The notes under the pieces are model-generated. The model was not told where the DNA came from and made no database searches. It worked only from the letters and a program-made list of their open reading frames with translations. A stretch of 27,030 nt of DNA. Source: Phoronis australis. Taxonomy: Eukaryota; Phoronida; Phoronidae. The translations under genes and the position numbers were made by a program. Below, one piece after another: positions 1-10,469 of the stretch (the stretch's first letter is position 1; every line of letters begins with the position of its first letter). The stretch is taken from the NCBI GenBank assembly GCA_002633005.1, contig NMRA01001255.1:1-27030 (forward strand), written 5' to 3'.

Positions 1-1780
1 GGTGTTGTCACTACGGTGATGGCGGTTTTGATCAAAAACTGTGGTGGCCCCACGACTCGTGTGACGGCGGTATTACTTACAGTGTACGAAGTGGCGGTAT
101 AATAACTTGTGCACTCATCATCTGGTTTGGCTGGAATTCTAACGCTAGGACCTACAGTAGGCCTACCTAGAAACCAACACATCGAGACTACGAGAGCTAT
201 TGCCGTGCATTTTAAACGAAAACATATGATTCAGGCTATATTTTTCTTGCCGCTAGACATCTCTACTGAACTTAACCCAGGTCTTCGCAGTAAAACTGGG
301 TTCACCTTTCTTCTGGTCCTCACTTTAAATAGCGATTTGTTTAGAACAGAACCGTCGAGAGCCAACGTGTTGCTGAGTCTCGCTCAACTCGTCGCTCAAC
401 CTTCGAGTAACGATGCATCTTTAATTCGGCCTGTCCACACCTACGTGTACATGTACATGTAGCGATTTGACACAACTGCAACACAACTGCAAGACAACTG
501 CAACTCCTTAAAACTGGTACGCGTTGTAAACAGGCCGCTACATGTACATGTACGCGTAGCCTAGATAGGCGTTTAGACAAACATTTTCGACTTAACATAA
601 AGCGTCTGGCAATCTTGTATAACTGAATTGGCTGCAAAGTTGCAATAATTTTGGTTGTGACAAGATCATTGTGTGAATAATGGTGTGTACCCTAGACATA
701 ATTCAGTAAACAACTGGTTTGGTCATCGTGTGAGTTGACGCATGCATGGTAGTTGTTACGCCACCTGTAGACTTGGTTATTCGTAACAGCATTCGGACGT
801 TCCGATTGGTTAGGGTTGAAAACGTAGGCGTATACGGGTACGTGGGCGCTGGAGCACTGAAAAAAGTGTGGGCTATACGCCTGAGTCTTTTTGATGCCTG
901 CTAACTTCATATGCTGCCCCTCCCCCACCGACGCCGGCCTAAGGACTGGCGATGATATGATATGCAATCACGTGACTTGTGCTACTGCTTGCTCAAAAAG
1001 CACTGTCTTCTCCAAGAATGAGTGCAAAATCACACTCCATCACCGATGACATTGCGCTATGTATTACCCGTTGCCAGACACGTTTGCTTCCCAGGTGTTT
1101 TAGAAAACACTCTGCATGTACATGTACACTATGCACGGCGAGGAGACTGGAGGTGAATCAAGTATCACCTCGCACCACTAAACAGGTTCACGACTTGCTT
1201 GGTTCTCCACCCGGATCTTACGTAATACACAAATTTGACGCAAATTGTGGAATATCAATATGTTTGATGCGATAGGAAAACAGTTGCGATGCACTTGCCG
1301 CGTTTTTGAAATTGCATTTCTGAAATCTTGGTTATCAATTTACATTGAACATTTTGTTCACGAGGCAGCTCAATGTTTGGGAAACAGTCTAGCGATTGAT
1401 GGCAGAGTTGGTGCAGAGGCGCTCGAATTTCCCGATGACTCATAGCGTAATTTAAGAATCCCAAAGGTTGGACACCGAGGCTCCCAACTTCAACTAACTC
1501 AAATTCAAATAAATTGTCCGTTTATCATCCTGTAAAGACTGGTATCGCATAAACCTCCGAAGTTCGAACAAGCCCCCAGTTTGGCGAAATGGGCAAAAAG
1601 GTCCGCCTCACAGAAACAAAAACTTCAAAACAGTGGAAAACAAGACAAAAATCCACTAAATAGGCAGAAACTACCAAAATTCGGCGAATGCAAAATTCAT
1701 TGCTCTGAACGTACCCCGTGAATCTTAGCAAAAGGTCCAAATTCTCAAAAATATGAACCCCCCATTTTTAGGCTGGGTGC
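1..1780. other. No gene recognised; short repeats only
   Basis: I see no convincing exon here. The longer open frames lack known motifs, and several gain their cysteines from the TACATGTA-type repeats they cross. Visible items are three copies of an 11-base unit containing ACAACTGCA at about 469-505 and an inverted repeat built on TACATGTACATGTA (listed separately). Confidence 0.5.
442..558. repeat. Inverted repeat of TACATGTA motif
   Basis: The arms are 442-464 and 536-558, 23 bases each, with one mismatch when one arm is reverse-complemented. The spacer is about 71 bases. Both arms contain two overlapping TACATGTA palindromes and end in AGCG. The single-stranded form could make a hairpin. 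No function is implied by the sequence alone. Confidence 0.7.
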
Positions 1781-1828
1781 GGGCCTGGATAGCGTTCATA
1801 CAGCCAGCTGACGGGCTAAGAGTTTAGC

Positions 1829-1963
1829 AGCTTGATGGTCGCTCAACATAGAGAATAATAGCTTGATGGTCGCTAGACACATATACATGTAGATTCTAGC
1901 GCTTGATCGTTACTCAACTCAGAGTCTGGCGCCTGATGGTCCCTCAACATAGAGTCTGCCGGC
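1829..1963. repeat. Degenerate minisatellite, unit about 31 bp, about 4 copies
   Basis: Four imperfect units follow each other, each beginning near GCTTGATGGTCGCT or a close variant and containing CTCAACATAGAG or a variant. Copies differ by substitutions and small indels, so the array is old. One unit has gained a TACATGTA site. Confidence 0.65.
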
Positions 1964-3090
1964 TTAAGAGCACCAATGAGGCACCAACGATGAATCTTCA
2001 AGTGTAGCCACAAACGTTTTCCGATCGCCTAATGCTCATTGAATCTTTGGGGACAAAGGTCTCTTTTCAAAATATAAAGGCGTAATCTTTGGGACCTTCT
2101 TGAAACTCACTTTCACCATATTAAACTCTCTTCTGCGTGTGGTCCTGTCCCTAAAGTTTCTGGCTCATGTCTCAAAATTGTTTAGACCCAGCTTTGAAGT
2201 GTAGCCTGGTTCAGTAAACTTATACTTGACCACCACAAAGTAAACGTCTCCTCTTCTAGACTAGCCTTAAACCGTGATTTAGCCTCCTGCTTGTACATTT
2301 GGTTACAAGAAACCTGTGAAGTCCTGGTGTAGCTTAGTTGTGCATGGTGGTGACATTGGATAACCACGTAGAATACATGTACCATTTTTTCTTTCCAGTC
2401 ATTGTCTGGAGCCGGTGAAAAGGAATTATTGCTTACAGACGCTCCCCGTTTGCTTTTGAGTGACAAAAACGCCCAGGCTGCTTCGTTAAGAACTCAAGAT
2501 CAGTCGTGTTTTCTGCGTCGTGGGTACAGTGTTGTAAATATATGTCGTAACTGAATTTGGGCACCTAGGAAATAGTAAATGAAAAGAAACACTGACATGA
2601 GACGGAAAATAATTGCGAATTGTCTTACTGATTTATTAAACTCCTCGTTATCTATCAATTACTGCATTATGTCTTTCATGGTGCAACAGCCGTAATCCCC
2701 GACGCCATTTCTAATGCAGTTATGGAAGTAAAAACACTACATGTACATGTACATGTACATGACTACCACTGGCGGCGCACAATAAAGGGCTGGGGGGCTC
2801 TAACCCCAGTTTTTTTCAGTGCTCTGGCGCCCATGTCCTATGGGCAGTGTGCCACAGAGTGGCTGGGGGGGGGGGGCTATAGCCCGACTTTTTCCAGTGA
2901 TGCGTCGCCCATGCTTCGTCGGCTATAAGGGTGTACGGACGCCGTTCGTGCACCAAACAGTCATTGTGAGAACAATCCCAAAGACTTGTTTGGTTTTATT
3001 TTCTTGGTCCGTAACTTCGAGTTACAGACACCCAATACATACTATACATTACCAGCAGCGCTATCTTGCATGTACTTAAAGTGCTTAGTG
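1964..3090. other. No gene recognised
   Basis: No exon with convincing splice sites or protein motif was seen. The stretch contains a TACATG microsatellite (about 2740-2761) and an imperfect direct duplication at about 2788-2925. In that duplication a G-run, then CCCAGTTTTTTTCAGTG or a variant, then a GCCCATG block occur twice. An open frame on the minus strand at 2182-2466 has no recognisable family features. Confidence 0.45.
2739..2762. repeat. (TACATG)n microsatellite
   Basis: Four or so perfect TACATG units in a row. It is the longest pure run of the motif that recurs as single palindromic TACATGTA sites across the whole window. Confidence 0.9.
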
Positions 3091-3093
3091 AAA

Positions 3094-3099
3094 TTTATT
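3094..3099 (-). terminator. Polyadenylation signal AATAAA of defensin-like gene 1
   Basis: On the minus strand a canonical AATAAA lies 66 bases downstream of the gene 1 stop codon (3165-3167). This is a normal distance for a short 3' UTR. It supports the view that the mature exon is the last exon of the gene. Confidence 0.65.
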
Positions 3100-3164
3100 G
3101 AACATTGAATCATCATTTTGCATACATGTGCATATCGGCACTTTCTGCTTGCTATAAGTCTCCT

Positions 3165-4499
3165 TCAATAGCATTCACACGAGTGAGGCCCGCTACAGAA
3201 ACCTCCCCTGCGCCCTCGCACCATGCAATCAGCTGCACACGACCACGGAAAACAAGTTCGACGCTTACTTCTTTGAACCGAACCTGGAAAAACATAAAAA
3301 GGGTGTGTATTTCTATCCCCTGAAGGCTTTGGACGTGTACTGTACATGTACATGTACACTGCAATTCCTGTCTCTTAAAAGGATACTAAACCCTATTTTG
3401 ACGATTTCTTCCAATCCTCGTTCTATACCTGATAATGAATCATTGGCGTCAAAGTGGCGCTGGAATCAATTAAAAACGTGTACTCCTTGCATCACATATT
3501 GGACATTATGGTCTTTGGTGGACGGGAGTTTCCCACAGTTGCCGTGTAATTTGCTAAACGTATAGGTCACGCTTGCCCATTTAGCAAACCTGGAAATTAG
3601 TTTTCAAAATTCCCTCCAAACTTCTAAGGGTTATTGCGGTTTACAGGGCATTATTTTGTTTCAAAGAACTGGATGGGAAAGTCGTTTTTAATATCTGCTA
3701 ATAGGTCAAAACCTGGTTCGGTATCCTTTTAACCAACAAATAGTCAAATTGTTTGTTTTACAAACTTCAGTAACGTTGATCCGGATATTTTTGCTTAGAC
3801 CTGCTTAGTGCCGAGGCAGCACCACCATCAACAACGACAACAACAATAGTAACAACAATGACAACAGCTTTCATTAGTTGCAAAGACATAAGACCTTCTG
3901 CCACTCAATGCTAGCAGACCGGTGTCATTATTCTGGTTTTTTAACAGAAAATCAGAAGCAGAACCCGCAATATTCCTGCCGTGTATGGCCAATGGATTGA
4001 CCAACACCTACAGGTATGAACGGGTTGCCTGAAAACACGTGCCCGTAGCTTTAGGAGTACGCACCCCCACACCTCCTCCCCCCGCACAACGAGTGGAGGG
4101 AATATCAAGTCAAATACAGGGTACATTAGGCTAGAATAACCATGCCTGCAGAAAAATTGATCGTGGCCGAGGTGAGCGGGGCCGGGGTGCAAAGCGACCG
4201 AGGGGTCGGATTTCAGCTTTAGCATTCCCTCGTTTTAATAACTAGCTACTGGCGTGTCACTATAAATGTTGATGGTCCATCGTGGTTCGATGTTTGCAAA
4301 TTCACAATGATTGCTAAAACACGTCATGGATGTCATGCTCTGTTAGAACTCAGCTGTTGCAGAGACAGCGGTAGAGTCGTGTCACGTGATGCGATTACAA
4401 AAGCATCGTACCTTCTTTGTCTTCATTAAGAGGAAGAGCTTGAAGAGAAACCGCAACTAAGACAAGTGTCAAAATCAGAAAGAAACACTCTCTCTTCAT
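3165..4499 (-). CDS. CS-alpha-beta defensin-like secreted peptide, gene 1 (two coding exons, 68 aa)
   Basis: Coding exons are 4412-4499 and 3165-3283 on the minus strand. The 1128-base intron starts GTACGA, ends TTTTTCCAG and is phase 1. Exon one encodes a signal peptide: MKRE, a run of about 15 hydrophobic residues, then SLQAL near the likely cleavage point, followed by the acidic stretch NEDKE. Exon two begins SVQRSKRR, a basic processing site directly before the first cysteine. The mature part of about 30 residues has six cysteines spaced C-x4-C-x3-C-x9-C-x5-C-x1-C, with GGFC before the CEC pair and stop after CECY. CxxxC plus GxC...CxC is the defining pattern of CS-alpha-beta defensins, which are secreted antimicrobial peptides. 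The start is the first ATG after an acceptor-like TTACAG at 4530-4532. Both exons are too short for ordinary gene finding. The family call rests on cysteine spacing, exon logic and the polyadenylation signal. An ion-channel-acting relative cannot be excluded by fold alone. Confidence 0.82.
3375..3732. mobile_element. MITE-like element in the intron of gene 1
   Basis: Terminal inverted repeats of about 28 bases (3375-3402 and 3705-3732) share TTAAAAGGATAC exactly at the outer ends, and about 23 of 28 positions match overall. There is no coding capacity inside. No clear target-site duplication could be read. The element lies wholly within the gene 1 intron, so it does not disturb coding. Confidence 0.55.
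3821..3868. repeat. Imperfect (CAA)n-rich tract
   Basis: A run of CAA, CAACGA and ACAATG-type units forms a degenerate trinucleotide repeat. It lies in the intron of gene 1, close to the MITE-like element. Confidence 0.7.
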
Positions 4500-4529
4500 T
4501 TTCGAGTTGTGTCAAGGCTTCAGTTCACG
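4500..4529 (-). other. 5' UTR part of the gene 1 signal exon
   Basis: Thirty bases lie between an acceptor-like ATTACAG (ending at 4530) and the ATG. The second family member also has a short leader between an acceptor and its ATG (25180-25192). That supports an upstream non-coding exon here too. The AT-rich TATTTATATTACAG just upstream could instead act as a TATA region, so the transcription start is unsettled. Confidence 0.45.
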
Positions 4530-4539
4530 CTGTAATATA

Positions 4540-4890
4540 AATATTTTACGTCACTCTAAAAGTACGAATATAGCGTACATGTACATGTATTTGTAAGCAA
4601 CACGGGTTCAAACTACTATTCTAATCTTTCTCACATGTCTTCAAAAACCAAAACTTATCTAAAATGTTTTAATGCGTAAAAGAACACTCATCTCTATCTT
4701 GGTCTAACAGTTACCTCTAGATTACTGGAGTGGCCCATCACGCGCATTAGTCCTTAGTTGTGTAAAATTTTGAATGATTATTACAATGTTTTTCTAAATC
4801 GGCGTGTAGACCAAAGTTTGATGTGAATAAGTCTAGCCCTGGGAGGACCTCCACCCTTGTCGTACCAACAAATTTATTTTGAGACACAAT
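4540..4890. other. No gene recognised
   Basis: Apart from a double TACATGTA site near 4577, I see no feature. If gene 1 has a distant first exon, this is intron. Confidence 0.5.
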
Positions 4891-4891
4891 G

Positions 4892-5100
4892 CCAATAGTG
4901 TGGCTCAATGGTTTAAGCTCCGGACTCCTGTTTTTGAGGACTGAGTTCCAACCCTGACTTCACTGGTTCAATGGCTGACAATCGAGCATAGCACAAAGGT
5001 GTCTCCTATTCATCTGAGGTCGGTCTTACTTGAGAGTGTATACAAGTAGGTACATAGGAACCTCGATATAATGCAACAGCGATTGATGAGGCCGTGCTCT
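4892..5100 (+). repeat. tRNA-derived SINE, copy 1
   Basis: This copy aligns along about 200 bases with the one at 21634-21860. Shared blocks are the A-box-like GTGTGGCTCAATGGTT region, TCCGGACTCCTGTTTT, GAGTTC before a CTTCACTG block, CAATCGAGCAT.GCACAAA.GTGTCT, and a tail with GAACCT.GATATAATGC. The head has the internal promoter layout of a tRNA gene with a degraded B box (AGTTCCAACCC). It is a non-autonomous retroposon relic with no coding capacity. Confidence 0.72.
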
Positions 5101-5109
5101 TAATGTTTA

Positions 5110-6080
5110 TTACGATGGTAAAATGCTTAAACCGAAGAAATCAAATCGTTCATGTACTGCGTGAGCAACAGCAAGGGACGGGATTAGTTCAGTGTGAACA
5201 GACCTGAGGGTCTAATTTTTGTACACGATATCGAACTCGAAAATTTGTTGACATTTATACGCTTGTGCTAACTCCGGATAAATGTGGAGTAAAATATGGT
5301 TTAAGCATATCAGTTTCTAATCTACATGTATGTTCGCGATTGATGACCTGACGATTCGAGCTGCAGTCGACTAAAAACTCGAGATTCCGAGTAATATCTT
5401 GAAGTTTTGAGTTCAGACTCTAACTTTTAGCCTCAACGTCGGGATCACAAAGTGCGCTAAACGAAGATTAGACACCTACATGTATCTACCCAAGCCTTTA
5501 TTTGCTCGCGCATAGAACGCTGGACACACTTTCTGAGTTTGCGCAAATTAAAGTACATATAGAAAAGAAAATGACAAAATGATTTCTAGTTCGACTTAGA
5601 ATGCAAAGATTGGACCCTGGGTTTAATTTCCATATATTTAGAATGTTACACTTTACCAGCTAATAATGCGTCAAATTACACACAAACGGCTGTTAAGAGA
5701 AACATTGACTACTGTCGATTCTAGTCGCCTCGCAAGTCCTCCCATACATTTGGATGACGCACGCTGTTGTAATGGTCGACAGTCCACCCGCTGTTCAATA
5801 ATCATTCCAAAAACGGAGACACGTATGTTAGAATTTCTAATAGATGACGCAAATTTCGTAAGGTTTTTGCTTTGCGTACCGTATGGCCCTTAACAGCACG
5901 TCCCTGTCACAAAGACTGCGTCTACATGTAAGCTCTCACACGTATGTGTGCAAGCTGAATAACTCAATATACGGTACAATGTTAAAGATCTCCCAAAACC
6001 TGAAACGCTCTCAAACAAGGATTCCATGGTCTCCCATTTTGAAAAAAGTACATGTACTCAAAATACAAAAGCACACACAC
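5110..6080. other. No gene recognised; several TACATGTA sites
   Basis: No convincing exon was found. A plus-strand frame at 5666-5893 has no motif and no splice context. TACATGTA occurs at about 5323, 5478 and 5923. The segment would be gene 1 intron if the remote first exon near 6.1 kb is real. Confidence 0.45.
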
Positions 6081-6084
6081 TTAC

Positions 6085-6165
6085 TGTACAAGCGAGTCAC
6101 TCTTCTGTCCTGAGTTGTTATTAGCGACTGTTTTCTGCCGTTCGTAATACGTAACCATATTTATA
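6085..6165 (-). promoter_or_regulatory. Possible remote promoter and first exon of gene 1
   Basis: On the minus strand a TATAAATA box (6158-6165) is followed, about 30 bases on, by a short stretch ending at a strong donor, CAGTAAGTG (GT at 6084-6083). This TATA, short exon, donor layout copies the one seen clearly for the second family member at 25941-26004. The implied intron to 4530 would be about 1.55 kb. No sequence similarity to the other promoter was noted, so this is a layout-based guess. Confidence 0.28.
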
Positions 6166-6762
6166 TGTCTGCGTGACGTTAAAAGTGCAGCACAACGTTT
6201 GATAAAAACATTAATAACATAATTAGTCCTGGGTAGAATTTCGTTATCACGTAAATTTCAAACCAAATATGATCACGTGATTTGCGGTAGAGTTCTTGCT
6301 TTTCTCACAAGAAACTAGGCTTAAGGAACAGAAACGTGGTTTATTCCCAACTTCGCCTGACGTCTACTCCTCGCTGATCATGACCAATTTCAGCTTACAG
6401 TGTACATGTGTACATCAGACGACTTTTCTTCTTGAAACTATCGACAACTAAAAATATTCTTGGTCATCGCATCAACTGACAAAAATTAGCAAACATTGAG
6501 TAGAACAAACAGTCTATTTTCGTTGACCTGGCCGCATTTAATTCTACTAATTACCAAATGTGTTTAATCAAGAAATTTGTGTTAAAGCAAATAGAACTAG
6601 GTGATTGTGTACAGTGTAATTGTGGTATCACACAGTTTAGTGTTTTTTTTACTGTGTAGCGTTAGAGTGCATTCGAGATTAATTGTAGGGCAAGTGCTTG
6701 GCAGGTAGTATGAAGACTATTGATATACTTAAATAGTTGAAGATATAAATATAAAAAATAAA

Positions 6763-6824
6763 TGCAGGTGGTCTGACACAAGTTGCACCAGACATGCGCA
6801 GGCCGCGCATGTGGGCCCATTGCA
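6763..6824. repeat. Dispersed repeat pair, member 1
   Basis: It starts TGCAGGTGGTCTGA, contains GCGCAGGCC and ends GGGCCCATTGCA. The same order of blocks occurs at 25369-25434 in the 5' intron of the second defensin-like gene. By eye identity is around 70 percent with gaps. It is probably an old interspersed element, though its position upstream of both peptide genes is noted as a finding. Confidence 0.5.
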
Positions 6825-6907
6825 CTGATCAACTGGAACCATTTTTATGCTTTATTAATATATACTTAAAACCGAGCTGAGGAGCTTGAAACTTGACTCA
6901 AGGGTTT

Positions 6908-6990
6908 AGCCGTGTGACCTAGTGGTAATCGACCCCACGACCTCGAGTAAAGAAAGCAGGCACCCATCGCACTAGGCCACACCGCCTCTT
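6908..6990 (-). repeat. tRNA-derived fragment (SINE head)
   Basis: Read on the minus strand it begins GGCGGTGTGGCCTAGTGCGA, matching a tRNA-like 5' end with an A box. About 45 bases later there is a degraded B box, GGGTCGATTACC. It lacks an intact acceptor stem, so it is a SINE head or tRNA pseudogene, not a working tRNA. It belongs to a different type from the SINE at 4892 and 21634. Confidence 0.55.
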
Positions 6991-6999
6991 ATGAGTTGA

Positions 7000-8020
7000 A
7001 GATATGGACTGTATTGGGATTTAGAAAATCTTAATACAAAGGCACATACAATATAAGTACGTTAATTGACGAGCGATACCCGAATGGCGACTGGGTTGAA
7101 CACCTTGTTGCAGAATCAAACACCAGAGTCGCAGAAAATTTTGGACTCCTGGGTACCATGGCAGGACAAAGTGAAAGAAAATGATCTAATCTTGGGGTTA
7201 AGAACTTGAAGTACACGTCTACATGTACAGTTGTATGTATAGCTTATCAGGTCCAGGCAAAAATTATTGAGGGGTGGGGTAGAAACCAATTCAACTTCGC
7301 CAAACTACCCCCTTCCTATTGCCAGCACCCCAACCCCTTTCACCGGATGCCTCCATAATTTTACCAACCCCACGCCCTCCATAGTTGGGGGGGAATCCCT
7401 GGATGCAGCCTTCAGGATTTGAGTAACCTTGAACCAACAAAATTTTTCGGAGAGTAAGAATGGGTCTAGGGCCAGCGCAGTGACGGCCGGGTAGGTGGGA
7501 GCTGCCTCAAGTAACTGTAGCTGAGATCTAACAGTATGAAAATATGAAATTCCATAACTAGAGCTAGTCGTTGCTCAGGTCAGCTATGATTCACTTGAAA
7601 CAGGCTCGTACCTACAATGTTTCCTTCTGCGCTGGCTATAAGGAAAAGATTCATGTAATTATGATCCAGTTTCGTTAAAAGTTCATTTTATAATGACAGT
7701 TCTTTGAAGGAATTTTTTAAAGGTGAGCTCCCGAGGTCCCTGGTAGAGTGCCTTCAAGGCTGTTTCAGAATCCCTTGATGAATCACATCCGGTAGACCCA
7801 TCTCTGGTTGCTGGGGAAAATGATAGATGTCGTGACTGTCTCAAAAATGTACACAGTTCAACGCCTGGAGTTCAAATTCTGTGGAACTCTAAGATTCTGC
7901 GCGGGCCTTTTGCATGTTTACACCAGCCAGTCATTATGTGCTCTGTTTGTGTAGTATTTACGCGACTGGTAAGCAAACGATTCAGTTTTAAAGAATTTGG
8001 ATTCATTGCGCAATACCATT
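7000..8020. other. No gene recognised
   Basis: Contains a C-rich and G-rich patch at about 7270-7400 and no exon I can support. Open frames near 7031-7216 and 7936-8121 lack motifs. Confidence 0.45.
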
Positions 8021-8462
8021 GTGCCGGGTTGCATGAAACAGTCCCAAATAGGGACTCAACTAAGTTCCCTAAATCTTTTGCCTCTTTTTGTCTTTGTTTA
8101 CTTACAGATGCAATCTTTTGATATCATTTCATCTTCATTTTGAGGTCCAATTTGCATATTGACATTTTGTAAGAAATAAAACTAAAAACTGAGTCCAGAA
8201 TTCAATGAAAATAAATACATGTAGGCACTTAGTCCTTAAGTTAGGAGCGTTGCACGAAAAGATCCCTATATATTTTCGATAACATTGAGACTTCAACGTC
8301 CAGTTCACCCTCGATTTGTATCAAAGCCAAAAGTTGACTTAGTAATGAAACTAAAACAGCAGAAAAAAGGGCAATCGATATTTTCACAAGTCCAAAAATA
8401 CGCAGTGGATTTAGGGAACTTAGTTGAGTCCCTAATTGGGATTGTTTCATGCAACCGAGCAC
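8021..8462. mobile_element. Fold-back (MITE-like) element with 55-bp inverted ends
   Basis: The arms 8021-8075 and 8408-8462 match at 51 of 55 positions after reverse complement. They include the block GGTTGCATGAAACA and a CTCAACTAAGTTCCCTAAAT block. The interior of about 330 bases is non-coding. The right half (about 8205-8462) is recognisably related to the repeats at 11525-11790 and 14465-14870, sharing CACAAGTCC followed by AGTGGATTTAGG or a variant. No clear target-site duplication was read. Open frames crossing it on either strand are by-products of the repeat. Confidence 0.65.
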
Positions 8463-8601
8463 TGGAAACTAAAAAACATCAAGGAAGTGCAAAGGCAACC
8501 TTTCCAAGTTGATGAGAAATGAGCATAAATTGATTTATAAGTACTTAAACCTCTTTTCCCGCCTCCGGTTTCTGAATTTAATCCCACTAATCTAGCTCTT
8601 C

Positions 8602-8739
8602 ATGTATGCGAAATTTAGGCGCATGCGCCAATATGCGAATCGCTTGGCTAAAAAATGTCGCAAAAAGGCATGGATGCATACATGTATATGTACAGTGTAC
8701 ACGTGTTACATGAGCCTAAAGGCTCGGCAATACGGTTAA
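8602..8739 (+). CDS. Uncertain small cationic ORF (45 aa)
   Basis: An ATG-started frame of 45 codons is unusually rich in Lys and Arg. It has four cysteines (C-x8-C-x1-C-x5-C), three of them encoded by a TACATGTATATGTAC-type stretch. There is no signal peptide, no clear splice context and no family match. Because a simple-sequence motif supplies most of the cysteines, chance is the likelier explanation. Confidence 0.15.
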   Translation: MYAKFRRMRQYANRLAKKCRKKAWMHTCICTVYTCYMSLKARQYG

Positions 8740-10250
8740 AAGTCATGCATACTCTTAGTACTTAGGCTTTTAGATGCCCCTTTTATGATCACGGCATTGC
8801 GTTATGAATTTCATTCTTTTTGTAATCAGATACTCCTCTGTTGCAATTCAGTTTAATGTTGATGATGTTTGACCTTCTGATACGACGCGTTTTGATACAT
8901 TACGGAAGTGTGTGACATTATCAACAACTCTGTGTATTTAGTGGTGTAGAAAAATCAGATATCCTGACAAAACTATGAAAAACAAGCGTTGTGTGATATT
9001 TTCACAAGTCATTTCTTCATAACTTCATGGTCAGTTTATTGATTTAGTGCCAAAAATAACCGCAATTTGCCAAAATGACATACAAATCACCTTTGACTCA
9101 AGCGATGCTTCGTTCAACGTAACGTATCTCCAATAATTGGAATAGACAATAGCTTAAACCTCTACCTGCTCTTCCTCAATGTGTTACGCCTTGAACTCAT
9201 GTCTCTGTTTTCACATTGGAAGTAAAAACAACATAAATTCATCAAATTTACTCACCTTGCCTGGCTTCACTTCTCGAAACAGGTTTGAAAAATTCGTTCT
9301 CGATCGCATTCCGGTCCTTCTCGATCGCGGGTTGGCCGGGGTGGTGTAGTGTTTAAGTAAAAGGCATGCATTTTCTGAGATAGTCCGCAAAAGTTTATTT
9401 TTGACTTCGTGTCAATCCTGGGTCACGTGACCATGTCTTATTAGTGATTTGTTTCTGATAGTAAAATTACGTCATTAACATCATGACCAAATTCTAATTA
9501 ATAAAAATGATCAAGATGATATCTCAAAAACACCGGAACGGTTTTTAAAACTCATTTTGTTTTTGTTTTTGTTTTATGCAACTTTTGATTTTTTTCATAA
9601 AAATCATCAGTGATCAGTTATTTGTAAGCATTTGAAAAGCATAAAGCACAGTTTCAGAAAAAAATAAATAATTCCTACCCAACGTTGTCACCCATCTCTG
9701 AGATAAGGATGTTCGGAATTGTCAATTTTGGATGTTTTTCTACAGTCCTACAAAAAATTAACGCCAGTCACAGACATGATAGATGTGTTAATTCAACATT
9801 GAAGGGCCTCAAATCAAGTTTTGCCTCTGGCCCCTAAATGTTTAGGACCGGCCCTGGGTAGCAGTCAATGGGAGGTGGTCCACTTCAGTGTAAAATGGTT
9901 CACCATTCGTTCCCCAAATCGTATGTTGCACGGTATATACTTGTCAGACCTACCTTCAAATAATTCAAAGCGGCTGTAAACCCATATTCCGTCGAAGTAA
10001 TTAAGTTTTGATTGAGCCCACTGATTGACGTATGACCTTTGACCTAAAGTTAACTTGTTCGTTGCTCAGATGAGAAGTGTATGATGTGTTTGGTTAGATT
10101 GGCAGGGCGCTTATACTGACACGCCATCACTAGCCAACTTATAGAACTATAAGCTTGGTACAAATCAATAAGGAGCGGTCAGTTCTTTCCATACCCCGAA
10201 ACCACCTCTGAGTTCACTACAGGACACTTTTGAGACCATTCTTTCGGTGA
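8740..10250. other. No gene recognised; one orphan splice donor
   Basis: AT-rich, with a GTTTTT tract at about 9555-9573. On the minus strand a strong donor, CAAG|GTGAGTAAA, lies near 9256, preceded by a short frame starting MRSRTN. No acceptor or partner exon was identified, so it is not called as a gene. Confidence 0.4.
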
Positions 10251-10256
10251 ATGTTA

Positions 10257-10460
10257 TTAATCAGATGTTGTCAAAGCCAAGTAAGTTTTTGTCGTAATCG
10301 GACAAAAAGGACATTTCTGCATACGAGCCATTTTTAGTGAGCACTTATTGCTAATCAGACAATGGGCACATTGGGAGAGTTCACGTTTTTCAACAAAAGA
10401 TGCATTCACGAAAACTAATTCATGTTTTTCTTGGAGGATCTGATGCCAACGCCTTCCCAA
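10257..10460 (-). CDS. Uncertain ORF with paired CxxC motifs
   Basis: A minus-strand frame ends with about 40 residues containing SQCAHC, a lone Cys and KCPFCP after an EKR motif. The spacing C-x2-C-x6-C-x9-C-x2-C resembles a zinc-binding knuckle more than a defensin. No signal peptide, convincing acceptor or partner exon was seen, and the family is not recognised. Confidence 0.18.
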   Translation of the reverse strand: MGRRWHQILQEKHELVFVNASFVEKRELSQCAHCLISNKCSLKMARMQKCPFCPITTKTYLALTTSD

Positions 10461-10469
10461 GCAGTCAAT

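Noticed and set aside
341-637. Minus-strand cysteine-rich frame
   Set aside because: Its cysteines come from the ACAACTGCA tandem repeat and the TACATGTA inverted repeat. There is no signal peptide or consistent spacing.
979-1275. Plus-strand frame with CITRC and CTCTLC resembling a defensin pattern
   Set aside because: The final cysteines come from a TACATGTACAC motif. The first cysteine and the GxC motif are missing, and there is no leader or matching acceptor phase.
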